Made by a program: the position numbers and the translations under genes
Notes under the pieces: generated by a model
The model's input: only the letters and a program-made list of their open reading frames with translations
What the model was told of the DNA's origin: nothing
Databases searched by the model: none
Source: Photobacterium sanctipauli
Lineage (GTDB): Bacteria > Pseudomonadota > Gammaproteobacteria > Enterobacterales > Vibrionaceae
Direction of reading: 5' to 3'
Assembly: GCF_003026495.1 (NCBI RefSeq)
Contig: NZ_PYMA01000003.1
Span: 452,245-516,244 of the forward strand
Length of the DNA: 64,000 nucleotides
Part shown: positions 35,600-43,912 of the stretch, in pieces
How positions within the stretch are numbered: the stretch's first letter is position 1
How the letters are laid out: each line of letters opens with the position of its first letter

Positions 35600-37062
35600 A
35601 TGAGTTTGTTAATCGCCCTTATCGGGCTGGTGATCGCCGGTCGGCTGATCCTTAAAAACTACAACCCGCAAGGCGTCCTGTTTACCACAGGTATTGCCAT
35701 GATGTTTCTGGCTATCTTTACCAACAACGCCAGTTTTGTCGATAAGTCCACCGGCTGGATCGGCTTCGATATTTTCGAATACATCAGCAACACCTTCAGC
35801 AACCGCGCTGGCGGACTCGGCTTGAAGATCATGCTTATTGGCGGCTTTGCCATGCTAATGTCTGTCATTGGGGCCAGCCAAGTCATGGTACGGGTGACAT
35901 CCAAACCACTGATGAAGCTTAACTCGCCTTATCTTATGCTGGCGATGGCGTTTATCTTGGGTCAGTGCCTAGCGCTATTTATCTCGAGTGCCACCGGCCT
36001 TGGCCTGTTGCTTATGGCGACCCTTTATCCGGTTCTTATCCGCCTTGGTTGTAGTAAAGCAGCCGTTGCCGCCGTGTTGGCGAGTACCTGTGCCATTGAG
36101 TTCGGGCCTGGCTCGGGCAACTCAATTCTTGCGGCACAAACCGCCGGATTGGATATCACCGAGTACTTCATCAACGACCAGCTTCCGGTGATCAGTATTC
36201 TGATTGTTGTTGTGGCGGCTATCCACGCCCTTACCCAACGTTACTTCGATAAAAACTAGGCGTCGAAGCAACCAGCTCCCCCGTCGACACCCAAGTTGAA
36301 GATACCGGTTCAGAGACCCCGCTTTACTACATATTGTTACCGATGCTTCCTCTGTTCTTCATGCTGACATTCAGCAAGATGGGCGTAGGGACAATTAACG
36401 TAGGCATGGCAACCGCCATCTTGCTCAGTATCTTCATCAGTTTAAGCTGTGAGTTTTTACGCCATCGTCAAGCCAAGGCGGTTTTCGAAAAGCTGCAAGG
36501 CGTGTTCAACGACATGGGCAAAGTGTTTGCCACCGTAGTAACCCTGATTATTGCAGGCCAGACCTTTGCCATGGGGCTCAAGTCTATTGGCGCTATCGAT
36601 GCCCTTCTTAACCTCGCCAGCGGTGCAGGTTTTGCCGCGAGCGTGATAGCGCTGTTCATGGCTATCCTCACCTTTACCATCTCAGCACTGATGGGCTCGG
36701 GCAATGCGGCCTTCTTCTCATTCGCGCCGATGGTGCCGCAAATTGCGGAGAAGATTGGCACCAATGTCGCCGACATGATCCTGCCAATCCAGCTATCTGC
36801 CGGATTCGGCCGAACAATTTCTCCTATTGCAGGGGTCATCATTGCTGTTGCGGGTATCTCGGGCCTGTCACCGTTTGATATTGTGCGCCGTACCCTGATC
36901 CCAATGCTCAGCGGATGGCTAATCATGCTAGCGATCACCTTCACCCGCAGTGGCCAAATCATGGAGCTACTTCCATTCCTAGCCGGTGCGGTCGTACTTG
37001 CTATTGCAGGCATGGCGGTAATGAAAAAACGTGCCAAACAAAAGCTCGGCGAGACAGCATAA
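35600..37062 (+). pseudogene. dcuC: dcuC-type C4-dicarboxylate transporter, frameshifted
   Basis: Two adjoining frames together make a full DcuC-like permease of about 486 residues. The first (35600-36259, 219 aa) covers the N-terminal half: GYSATG-like NYNPQGVLF, SSATGLGLLLMATLYPV, EFGPGSGNS, ending QRYFDKN. The second, in the -1 frame, runs from about 36259 (GVEATSSPVD, with more than 30 open codons before its first Met) to 37062 and carries MGSGNAAFFSFAPMVPQ and GFGRTISPIAGVI. They join at GAT-AAAAA-CTAG (36248-36259): one extra A in the A5 run (36251-36255) restores a single frame, DKKLGVEA. E. coli DcuC is 461 aa and continues through this point. Either a real null mutation, a homopolymer sequencing error or, less likely, recoding. 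Confidence 0.85.
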
Positions 37063-37081
37063 ACCACGGAACGATTAAGCA

Positions 37082-37117
37082 AAGGAGGCAGGCTAAAAGA
37101 AGTTAGCCTGCCTCCTT
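37082..37117 (+). terminator. Hairpin after dcuC
   Basis: A perfect 14-bp stem (37082-37095 with 37104-37117) without a long T-run. The following region to 37492 is non-coding and AT-rich and contains a KdgR-like operator just before the RpiB-like gene. Confidence 0.65.
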
Positions 37118-37426
37118 AAACCGGAAAGCAGCAAGGAAAAACCCCATTTAGAAACACCGTTCCGTTACGTGAACCCCCTAGAACGCTTCCAACCCCCTGC
37201 GCCATAGAGCGTTTATTTGCCCGACTTGCAATGCTAGCGTCCTTCGCCACAACGATTCCCACCCTTAACATAATCAAAATAAATAATTAAAAATCAACAA
37301 AATACAAGCAACGCTATAATAGTAACAGATAGCACTGTTGTGCTTTCCGACAAATTACAAACGTGAATCAATCCTTAGACAACAATGCTTCCCACCAAAC
37401 TATCGAGAAGTTATTTTTATTTTTTT

Positions 37427-37441
37427 GAAAAGCCTTTTCAT
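37427..37441. promoter_or_regulatory. KdgR-like operator upstream of the RpiB-like isomerase gene
   Basis: TGAAAAGCCTTTTCA, a TGAAA-N5-TTTCA palindrome, 52 nt before the start codon. The same form occurs twice between kduD and kdgR and once, with one mismatch, before kdgK. GAAA...TTTC palindromes are the known general form of KdgR sites, and kdgR is in this cluster. Confidence 0.65.
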
Positions 37442-37492
37442 TTTTTAACTCTTTCATTATAATCGCTTCATCAACGACAGAGAGAGATTGTT

Positions 37493-38131
37493 ATGAAAAT
37501 CGCACTAATGATGGAAAACAGCCAAGCGCCAAAGAACGCGATGGTTGCAGCTGAACTAAACAACGTTGCAGGCGGCCTAGGTCACGACGTTTTCAATGTT
37601 GGTATGACAGATGAGAACGATCACCACCTAACGTACATTCACCTAGGTATCATGGCGAGCATTCTCCTTAACTCTAAAGCTGTAGATTTCGTCGTAACTG
37701 GTTGTGGTACTGGCCAGGGCGCACTTATGTCTAGCAACCTGCACCCAGGTGTTGTTTGTGGTTACTGCCTAGAGCCATCAGATGCATTCCTTTTCAACCA
37801 AATCAACAACGGCAATGCTATCTCTCTAGCATTCGCTAAGGGCTTCGGCTGGGCTGGTGAACTTAACATCCGCTACATCTTCGAAAAAGCCTTCACTGGT
37901 AAGCGTGGCGAAGGTTACCCAATTGAGCGTGCTGCACCTCAGCAGGCTAACGCTGCAATCCTTAACGATGTAAAAGCCGCTGTTTCTAAAAATGTAGTAG
38001 AAGGCCTACAAGCTATGGACCAAGAGCTAGTGAAAACGGCTGTTGGTAGCAAGCAATTCCAAGAGTGCTTCTTCGCAAACTGCCAAGTTGAAGAAATCAA
38101 AGAGTACGTACTGTCTTTGCTTGAAAAGTAA
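37493..38131 (+). CDS. RpiB/LacA/LacB-family isomerase of the uronate pathway
   Basis: 212 residues. RpiB-fold motifs: an N-terminal beta-alpha unit, VDFVVTGCGTGQGALMSSNLHPGV with the catalytic-type Cys71, and NNGNAISLAFAKGFGW. It is longer than RpiB (about 150) because of a C-terminal extension. In streptococci and other bacteria an RpiB-family isomerase (DhuI) converts 4-deoxy-5-ketouronate to the 3-deoxy-2,5-diketo acid, the job done by KduI elsewhere. No kduI is in this cluster, but KduD, KdgK, Eda and KdgR are, so this protein probably fills the KduI step. Strong codon bias suggests high expression. A KdgR-like site precedes it and GAGAGA serves as Shine-Dalgarno. Confidence 0.8.
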   Translation: MKIALMMENSQAPKNAMVAAELNNVAGGLGHDVFNVGMTDENDHHLTYIHLGIMASILLNSKAVDFVVTGCGTGQGALMSSNLHPGVVCGYCLEPSDAFLFNQINNGNAISLAFAKGFGWAGELNIRYIFEKAFTGKRGEGYPIERAAPQQANAAILNDVKAAVSKNVVEGLQAMDQELVKTAVGSKQFQECFFANCQVEEIKEYVLSLLEK

Positions 38132-38156
38132 TTCAGTCCCCACCTCTGACTTATCC

Positions 38157-38182
38157 ATAAACCGCCTTCGGGCGGTTTATTT
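38157..38182 (+). terminator. Intrinsic terminator of the RpiB-like gene
   Basis: A 10-bp stem with a TTCG tetraloop (38157-38166 with 38171-38180) and a short T-run. The 260 nt beyond it, up to the next gene, contain a looser GAAA...TTTCA palindrome at 38304-38319 that may be a weak KdgR site. Confidence 0.75.
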
Positions 38183-38442
38183 GATCTTCGAGCTCGCCAT
38201 TACCTGCCCCTGTCTATTTGCTTCCCCCCTATAGTGCTACCTCCCCCGCTATCGCATCGTTCGATAAATATTTTTCAAATTTAATGTAAATAGATCTAGA
38301 TAACGAAAAAATATTTTCATGAAGGTATGATGGCGAATAAACACCACTAATAACAACACCATTAATTATATGGTCAGATTATTGCTGGGATTGATAGGCA
38401 CATTCATCAAAAAATAATAAAACCGATGTACAAGGAGGCTCC

Positions 38443-39270
38443 ATGAAATTTGCTCTGCACGGCATGATCTCATTGCATAACAACATTATCAGTGACATCC
38501 GCTTGGCCAAGGAAACCGGTTATCAAGGGCTGGAAATTCATACCGAAAAACTTTGGCGCTACATTAATGCAGGGCTAACTAGTGAAGCCTTCAAGGCCCG
38601 CCTTGATGCCGCCGAGCTCAAGCCTACCGCCATCGATATCATCGGTTCGGTTGAAGCAGCAGATAAGGAAGCACAGCAAAAAGTGTTCAATGAGGCGAAA
38701 ACCCTATGCCAGTTCGCCAACGACATCGGCTGCGATACCATCCAGCTCAACGCGTTCGAGTCACTCAATGCGCTATCGGTAGAAGACAACATCCGACTAA
38801 CGGCGGCTAACATTCGTGAGATTGCTGATATTGGCCGTGATTTTGGGGTTAAGTTCCAGTATGAAGGCGCAGCCTGGACCCCCATCGCCACGCTAGACGA
38901 CTACTATCGCCTGCATGATGCGGTTGGCCGTGATAACTTCGGCTTTGTGTTGGACACTTGGCACTTCTGGGCATGCCGTGGGGCGACCCCAGAGTCGATC
39001 AGCAAAATCGACCAAGCGCTGATTTATAACGTGCACCTGTCTGATGGCAAACGCCCGGATGTTGGCCAACCTTGGGTAGATGAAACCCTGCTCCGTGGTT
39101 GCTTGTTGGGAGAAGGCGATATACCGCTGCAGGAATGGGTTAGTGCCATCCAATCAACTGGCTTTGATGGGTTCTACTCGGGTGAATTCCTCAACCCGCA
39201 GCTATGGGAAGGGGATCATTATGAAACAGCCGAAACGATGCTGAAGCAAATGCGCAGCCTTGTTGGTTAA
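38443..39270 (+). CDS. Sugar-phosphate isomerase/epimerase-family TIM barrel protein
   Basis: 275 residues of the xylose-isomerase-like TIM barrel (AP endonuclease 2 superfamily). Features: GYQGLEIHTEKLW near the N-terminus; the metal-ligand strands QYEGAAW, FVLDTWHFWACRG, YNVHLSDGKR and, near the end, YSGEFLNP, giving the usual Glu/Asp/His/Glu metal set. A clear AAGGAGG precedes the ATG by 6 nt. The exact substrate is unknown. Its place between the RpiB-like isomerase and ygjV/kduD in a KdgR cluster suggests a uronate or keto-sugar isomerase or epimerase. Terminated by a hairpin shared with the convergent ygjV. Confidence 0.75.
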   Translation: MKFALHGMISLHNNIISDIRLAKETGYQGLEIHTEKLWRYINAGLTSEAFKARLDAAELKPTAIDIIGSVEAADKEAQQKVFNEAKTLCQFANDIGCDTIQLNAFESLNALSVEDNIRLTAANIREIADIGRDFGVKFQYEGAAWTPIATLDDYYRLHDAVGRDNFGFVLDTWHFWACRGATPESISKIDQALIYNVHLSDGKRPDVGQPWVDETLLRGCLLGEGDIPLQEWVSAIQSTGFDGFYSGEFLNPQLWEGDHYETAETMLKQMRSLVG

Positions 39271-39290
39271 GAACAAACACAACGAATGAA

Positions 39291-39315
39291 AACGCGCAGC
39301 CTGCCTGCGCGTTTT
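39291..39315. terminator. Terminator between convergent genes
   Basis: A 9-bp stem AACGCGCAG/CTGCGCGTT (39291-39299 with 39305-39313) with T4 on the plus side and A-rich sequence on the left, so it may work in both directions. Confidence 0.75.
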
Positions 39316-39320
39316 GCCAG

Positions 39321-39836
39321 TTAGCTCGCCTCTGCCTCAACCGTCGCCTTGCTCCGATACAGGCGGTAGATAGTCGTCAGGTTCACAGAAAGCAAGGTCA
39401 GCTCGAGTAACACCCCGCCAACCGACCCGACGATAACATTATTGATAAGCCAGCAGATCGCCCCCACAACAAAGGCAAGCCGCATCTGGATCCCGCTAAG
39501 GCAAAACAGCGCGTAAGAGCCAATACACGCCCCCATGATAGGCAACAGATCAACCCAGCCTTCTGCCAACCAGTAGCCAGCGGCAAGGTTAAATGCAACG
39601 AAAATATACGCCAGCGCCTTTGATTGATACTTGATTGACAGCCCAGTACGAAAGGCCGAAAGCATCGCGCTCATTGCTGATGTCACCGCCCCCAACAGGA
39701 AGAAGTGCACCATGTGATTGACATTCAACAACACCATCATCAGCTTCAATTTTCTATCATTCTTTTGATAGAACGCCGCCACGCCCAGCGCAAAGCTCAC
39801 CATGCCCAATGCTTGGGCAAAGGAAAATTCCAACAT
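39321..39836 (-). CDS. ygjV: YgjV-family inner-membrane protein
   Basis: 171 residues with five or six hydrophobic helices. The YgjV family pattern is visible: QALGMVSFALGVAAFYQKNDRKLKLMMVLLNVNHMVHFFLLGAVTSAMSAMLSAFRTGLS near the N-terminus and the TIYRLYRS end. In E. coli, ygjV lies next to the hexuronate genes uxaCA; here it lies inside a KdgR cluster, so a link to uronate metabolism is repeated although no function is known. Transcribed toward the 38443-39270 gene, downstream of kduD, with a terminator between them. Confidence 0.82.
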   Translation of the reverse strand: MLEFSFAQALGMVSFALGVAAFYQKNDRKLKLMMVLLNVNHMVHFFLLGAVTSAMSAMLSAFRTGLSIKYQSKALAYIFVAFNLAAGYWLAEGWVDLLPIMGACIGSYALFCLSGIQMRLAFVVGAICWLINNVIVGSVGGVLLELTLLSVNLTTIYRLYRSKATVEAEAS

Positions 39837-39887
39837 GCTAAGCCAACCTTCTGCCAGAGATTAAATGGGATTGGTATACAACGAGAA

Positions 39888-39917
39888 AACGGCTGCACTA
39901 TATCAATAGTGCAGCCG
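39888..39917 (-). terminator. Intrinsic terminator of kduD
   Basis: A 10-bp stem GGCTGCACTA/TAGTGCAGCC (39891-39900 with 39907-39916), followed on the minus strand by a short T-run. It separates kduD from ygjV. Confidence 0.75.
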
Positions 39918-39944
39918 CCGATAATTTCACATCAGAACGATGTA

Positions 39945-40706
39945 TTAGCGAGCTAACCAGCCGCCGTCAACCGCCAAGGTGTAGCCGTTAACGTAAGAAG
40001 CCGCATCTGACGCCAGGAATACACATGGGCCAGCAAGATCCGCAGGCTCACCCCAGCGATCAGCCGGAATACGCTCTAGAATTTCTGCATTACGCTGCTC
40101 GTCTGCACGCAGCTGCGCCGTGTTATTGGTAGCCATGTAGCCCGGTGCAATAGCGTTAACGTTAATACCGTGCTTCGCCCACTCGTTCGCCATCAGACGG
40201 GTCACACCCATCACGCCACTTTTCGACGCAGTGTAAGAAGGCACGCGGATACCGCCTTGGAAAGACAGCATAGAAGCGATATTGATGATCTTGCCGCCGT
40301 TACCCTGAGAGATAAACTGCTTCGCCACAGCCTGAGACATAAAGAACACAGACTTGATGTTGATGTTCATCACGTCGTCCCAGTCTTGCTCTGAAAAATC
40401 AATCGCATCGTTACGACGGATAATACCTGCGTTGTTTACCAGAATATCGATCTTGCCGAACTTGCTTACCGCCTGATCAATGATGCCCGCAATGTCGTCG
40501 GTTTTCATCAGGTTAGCTCGAATATCAAGGAAATCACGACCAGTTGCTTTGATTTTCTCGATAGTTTCGGTTGGTTCAACAATGTTCACACCTACAATGT
40601 CACAACCTGCCTGTGCCAAACCCAGCGCCATGCCCTGACCAAGCCCAGTGTCGCAACCTGTCACGATGGCAACTTTACCCTGAAGATCAAAATTATTAAG
40701 AATCAT
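39945..40706 (-). CDS. kduD: 2-dehydro-3-deoxy-D-gluconate 5-dehydrogenase
   Basis: 253 residues, the same as E. coli KduD, from the ATG at 40706 with GAGGAA upstream. A short-chain dehydrogenase: VTGCDTGLGQGMALGLAQAGCDIVG (cofactor loop), NNAG, catalytic Ser in NIASMLS, YTASKSG (Tyr-x3-Lys) and GYMATNNT. Long stretches match E. coli KduD almost residue for residue (QGGIRVPSYTASKSGVMGVT). It reduces 2,5-diketo-3-deoxygluconate to 2-keto-3-deoxygluconate with NADH in pectin, alginate and glycosaminoglycan uronate breakdown. Divergent from kdgR, with two operator-like palindromes between them. Confidence 0.95.
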   Translation of the reverse strand: MILNNFDLQGKVAIVTGCDTGLGQGMALGLAQAGCDIVGVNIVEPTETIEKIKATGRDFLDIRANLMKTDDIAGIIDQAVSKFGKIDILVNNAGIIRRNDAIDFSEQDWDDVMNINIKSVFFMSQAVAKQFISQGNGGKIINIASMLSFQGGIRVPSYTASKSGVMGVTRLMANEWAKHGINVNAIAPGYMATNNTAQLRADEQRNAEILERIPADRWGEPADLAGPCVFLASDAASYVNGYTLAVDGGWLAR

Positions 40707-40813
40707 GTCATTTCCTCGATGCCTGTTCATGGCCATTGGCCCGAACGAATTAAAGCGTTATCCCGTTAATGTGGTTGCACTATAACAACGACAAAAAGTG
40801 ATATCAAGTTTTT

Positions 40814-40828
40814 TGAAATGGCATTTCA
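40814..40828. promoter_or_regulatory. KdgR-like operator 1 in the kduD-kdgR gap
   Basis: TGAAATGGCATTTCA, a TGAAA-N5-TTTCA palindrome 108 nt from the kduD start, suited to control kduD. Confidence 0.65.
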
Positions 40829-40893
40829 TTTTTATAATTACTCATCACATTCCAATCAGGCGTGATGACAAATAAGACATGATTCAGAATTTT

Positions 40894-40908
40894 TGAAAAA
40901 GCCTTTCA
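40894..40908. promoter_or_regulatory. KdgR-like operator 2 in the kduD-kdgR gap
   Basis: TGAAAAAGCCTTTCA, the same TGAAA-N5-TTTCA form, 69 nt before the kdgR start, suited to autoregulation. Confidence 0.65.
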
Positions 40909-40976
40909 GAAAAATAGATACAAACTGACGATGAACGTATAATGCGGGCAATAACAGATTTGAAAGGAGTATTGCG

Positions 40977-41759
40977 ATGGAATCATCTAAGCAGCCAGAA
41001 GCCGTCTCGTCGGTGATGAAGGTGTTTGGGATCCTGCAGGCGCTGGGCGAACAAAAAGAAATTGGTGTGACCGAGCTTTCCCAACGCCTGATGATGTCGA
41101 AAAGTACGGTTTACCGCTTTCTACAAACCATGAAGATGCTGGGCTATGTCTCTCAAGAAGGTGAAACGGATAAATATGCTTTGACGCTAAAGCTATTTGA
41201 GCTGGGTGCTACCTCATTAGAACATGTTGATTTGGTTGATCTTTGTGATAAAGAAATGCAGCACATCTCGCAGCAAACCAATGAAGCCCTACACCTGGGT
41301 GCCTTGGACGAGAATGCGATTATCTACATTCACAAAATCGACTCAGGCTACAACCTGCGTATGCAATCTCGCATCGGCCGCCGCAATCCGCTCTATAGCA
41401 CCGCTATTGGTAAAGTACTACTGGCCTACCGCAGCGAAGAGTTTGCCCACGAAGCGCTAAAAGACGTCGACTTCATCAAGCATACCGACAAGACGCTGGA
41501 AAATATCGAGCAGTTGCTAAGTGAGCTAAAAGACGTCAAAGCCCAAGCCTTTGCGGAAGATAACGAAGAGCAAGAACCAGGTCTTCGCTGCATCGCTGCG
41601 CCTATCTTCGATCGTTTCGGCAATGTAATTGCTGGCCTGTCTATCTCGCTGCCAACTATCCGTTTTGACGAAAAGCGCAAGTCTTACTACGTGGATCTGC
41701 TGCAAAATGCAAGCCGCAAGGTGTCTGAGCAACTGGGTTACCACAATTACCCTCAATAA
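40977..41759 (+). CDS. kdgR: IclR-family repressor KdgR
   Basis: 260 residues. The N-terminal IclR helix-turn-helix (VSSVMKVFGILQALGEQKEIGVTELSQRLMMSKSTVYRFLQTMK) is nearly identical to E. coli KdgR. The C-terminal effector domain keeps HLGALDENAIIYIHKIDS, RIGRRNPLYSTAIGKVLLA and EDNEEQEPGLRCIA. KdgR represses uronate genes and is released by 2-keto-3-deoxygluconate. AAAGGAG lies 5 nt before the ATG. kdgK and eda follow on the same strand; an operator-like palindrome right after the kdgR stop suggests that they also have their own controlled promoter. Confidence 0.95.
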   Translation: MESSKQPEAVSSVMKVFGILQALGEQKEIGVTELSQRLMMSKSTVYRFLQTMKMLGYVSQEGETDKYALTLKLFELGATSLEHVDLVDLCDKEMQHISQQTNEALHLGALDENAIIYIHKIDSGYNLRMQSRIGRRNPLYSTAIGKVLLAYRSEEFAHEALKDVDFIKHTDKTLENIEQLLSELKDVKAQAFAEDNEEQEPGLRCIAAPIFDRFGNVIAGLSISLPTIRFDEKRKSYYVDLLQNASRKVSEQLGYHNYPQ

Positions 41760-41761
41760 AA

Positions 41762-41776
41762 AGAAACGCAATTTCA
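41762..41776. promoter_or_regulatory. KdgR-like operator between kdgR and kdgK
   Basis: AGAAACGCAATTTCA, one mismatch from TGAAA-N5-TTTCA, 67 nt before the kdgK start. Followed by TTTTTATTGACTTAG, which could include a -35 element (TTGACT). Confidence 0.5.
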
Positions 41777-41842
41777 TTTTTATTGACTTAGAAACGCCAA
41801 TTGATAAGAATACCCTCAGTGATTTTCATGAGGGTATTTTTT

Positions 41843-42769
41843 ATGACGTTAAAACGCGTGGCCGTAATCGGCGAATGCATGGTCGAGTTACAGCGCAAGG
41901 ACGGGCACATCAAGCAAACTTTTGGTGGTGATACCCTCAATACAGCCCTGTATCTTTCCCGCCTAACCCACCAGCACGGTGTTGAAACCAGCTATGTGAC
42001 TGGCTTGGGCAACGATAGCTTCAGCCAAGAAATGCGCGAAGCTTGGCAGCAGGAAAAGATCAACACTGATCTGGTCTTCCAGTTGGAAGATAAAAACCCT
42101 GGCTTATACCTTATCGAAACTGACAACACAGGCGAGCGTACTTTCCACTACTGGCGAAACGACTCGGCTGCGCGCTACTGGCTTGAGCATGTTGACAGCC
42201 AGCAGCTGACCTCACAGCTAGCCGGTTTCGACATGATTTACCTGAGTGGGATCAGCCTAGCTATCTTGCCTGATGCGGCAAGGGAGACCCTTTACCAGGT
42301 TCTTGAAACCTGCAAGCAACAAGGCAGCAAGATTGTTTTCGACAACAACTACCGCCCGCGCCTATGGGCAAATGCCGACACTGCCGCCAAGCACTACCAG
42401 CGCATTCTTTCACTGACCGACACTGCGCTGCTGACTTTCGATGACGAAATCATGCTTTACGGCGAGCACAGCGTCGAAGCATGTATCGAGCGCAGCCAGC
42501 AGTGCGGCGTACGCGAGATTATCATCAAGCGCGGCGCAGAAGACTGCCTAGTGATCGCCGATGGCAACCAAATGTCGGTTGCGGCAACCCGTGTCGACAA
42601 TGTGGTTGATACCACGGCAGCTGGCGACTCCTTCAGTGCGGGCTACCTTGCCAAGCGCCTGACGGGCGGCGATCTAGAAGCGTCTGCACTCAATGCACAC
42701 AAGCTAGCGGGTACGGTGATCCAATACCAAGGTGCGATCATCCCTCACAACGCTATGCCAAACCTATAA
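41843..42769 (+). CDS. kdgK: 2-keto-3-deoxygluconate kinase
   Basis: 308 residues from the ATG at 41843 (GAGGG 9 nt upstream); an upstream in-frame reading from 41801 lacks a ribosome site. PfkB-family sugar kinase: N-terminal GECMVELQ, FGGDTLNTALYLSRL, DNNYRPRLWA and the catalytic DTTAAGDSFSAGYLAKRL with base Asp and anion-hole GAGD-like AAGD. It phosphorylates KDG to KDPG with ATP. It is followed 22 nt later by the KDPG aldolase gene, giving the last two steps of the pathway in one transcript. Confidence 0.93.
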   Translation: MTLKRVAVIGECMVELQRKDGHIKQTFGGDTLNTALYLSRLTHQHGVETSYVTGLGNDSFSQEMREAWQQEKINTDLVFQLEDKNPGLYLIETDNTGERTFHYWRNDSAARYWLEHVDSQQLTSQLAGFDMIYLSGISLAILPDAARETLYQVLETCKQQGSKIVFDNNYRPRLWANADTAAKHYQRILSLTDTALLTFDDEIMLYGEHSVEACIERSQQCGVREIIIKRGAEDCLVIADGNQMSVAATRVDNVVDTTAAGDSFSAGYLAKRLTGGDLEASALNAHKLAGTVIQYQGAIIPHNAMPNL

Positions 42770-42791
42770 AATTCTGACTAAGGAACGCAAA

Positions 42792-43415
42792 ATGTCTAAC
42801 CTAAATGCTCGTATGGGCGAGTTGAAAGTCATTCCGGTTATCGCCATCAAAGACGCAGATAAAGCTGTTAAGCTTGCTCAGGTACTGTCTGAAAACGGCC
42901 TACCATGTGCCGAAGTGACCTTCCGCACAGAAGCTGCAGCCCAAGCTATTCGCAATATCCGCGAAGCGTTTCCAGAGATGCTAATCGGTGCTGGTACTGT
43001 ACTGAATGCCGCACAGGTAGACGAAGCTATCGACGCGGGTGTTGACTTCATTGTTAGCCCAGGCTTCAACCCAACAACCGTGAAATACTGTCAGCAGCGC
43101 AACATGCCAATCATCCCGGGTGTTAACAACCCAAGCATGGTTGAGCAGGCAATGGAAATGGGCCTAGATACCCTGAAGTTCTTCCCAGCTGAGCCTTCTG
43201 GCGGCGTTAACATGCTAAAAGCTATGACGGCGGTTTACCCTGTTAGCTTCATGCCAACAGGCGGTGTTAACCCGGCTAACGTGAAAGACTACTTGGGCGT
43301 GAAATCTGTCTTCGCTTGTGGCGGTACTTGGATGGTACCGGGTAACCTTATTGACGAAGAGCGTTGGGATGAACTAGCAGAGCTAGTAAAAGGCGTGGCA
43401 GATATCGTTGCCTAA
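42792..43415 (+). CDS. eda: KDPG aldolase
   Basis: 207 residues from the ATG at 42792 (AAGGA upstream). TIM-barrel aldolase with catalytic Glu41 (CAEVTFRTEAA) and Schiff-base Lys129 (DTLKFFPAEPSGG), plus GAGTVLN and PGVNNPS. It splits 2-keto-3-deoxy-6-phosphogluconate (and probably 4-hydroxy-2-oxoglutarate) to pyruvate and glyceraldehyde-3-phosphate. Final gene of the kdgR-side transcript; intrinsic terminator at 43475. Confidence 0.94.
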   Translation: MSNLNARMGELKVIPVIAIKDADKAVKLAQVLSENGLPCAEVTFRTEAAAQAIRNIREAFPEMLIGAGTVLNAAQVDEAIDAGVDFIVSPGFNPTTVKYCQQRNMPIIPGVNNPSMVEQAMEMGLDTLKFFPAEPSGGVNMLKAMTAVYPVSFMPTGGVNPANVKDYLGVKSVFACGGTWMVPGNLIDEERWDELAELVKGVADIVA

Positions 43416-43474
43416 CCCCGTGGTTTGAACTGGCCATGTCGAGATGTAGGCAGCGGCTAAACAAATTACAAAGC

Positions 43475-43506
43475 AAGAAGGAGGGCATGGCCCTCCTTCT
43501 TCTTTA
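43475..43506 (+). terminator. Intrinsic terminator of the kdgK-eda unit
   Basis: A perfect 12-bp stem (43475-43486 with 43490-43501, ATG loop) followed by CTTT. Confidence 0.8.
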
Positions 43507-43518
43507 TCAAGCTCACCA

Positions 43519-43695
43519 CTATTCGGTTTCTTTGCTTTTAAACAAGCAATGCTGGGTGAAATCTTTGGCTTCGTTGGCCGTCCAATCCCCTTTCGGCTTT
43601 TCCTTCATCCCTTCGCACCACTTCTCGCTACCCACCTCTTCGGTACACGCGGTAACGGCAAAACAAAAACACAACACGCTAAACAACTTTTTCAT
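43519..43695 (-). CDS. DUF3012 small lipoprotein
   Basis: 58 residues from the ATG at 43695 (AGGAATTT upstream). The signal peptide MKKLFSVLCFCFAVTAC ends in a lipobox cysteine. The mature part, VGSEKWCEGMKEKPKGDWTANEAKDFTQHCLF, is the full DUF3012 motif with two cysteines. The family is common in marine gammaproteobacteria; its function is unknown. Monocistronic, convergent with eda. Confidence 0.85.
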   Translation of the reverse strand: MKKLFSVLCFCFAVTACTEEVGSEKWCEGMKEKPKGDWTANEAKDFTQHCLFKSKETE

Positions 43696-43861
43696 GATGG
43701 AAATTCCTGACTTTCTATTGGACGCTAGGCACGATTTCCTTCTTCGTGCACAAAGCACTCGATGTTAGCTGTTCATCAAGTGTAATACATAGGCATCACA
43801 GAAATAGATTTGCGCCGGCATGCCAAACAATTGGGTTGAATATAAGGAGCAAAAAGAGGGT

Positions 43862-43889
43862 GCTAATGCCGTCTATATAAACGGCATTA
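43862..43889 (-). terminator. Terminator of the outer-membrane barrel gene
   Basis: A 9-bp stem TAATGCCGT/ACGGCATTA (43864-43872 with 43881-43889). On the minus strand a T-rich run follows a few bases later. Confidence 0.6.
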
Positions 43890-43912
43890 CCTTAATCTGC
43901 AGGGTTAAAGTG

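Noticed and set aside
36248..36259. Programmed -1 frameshift in dcuC at U-AAA-AAC
   Set aside because: The heptamer is not canonical (the first base is T), DcuC transporters are not known to be recoded, and no strong downstream stem is evident; an indel in the A-run is simpler.
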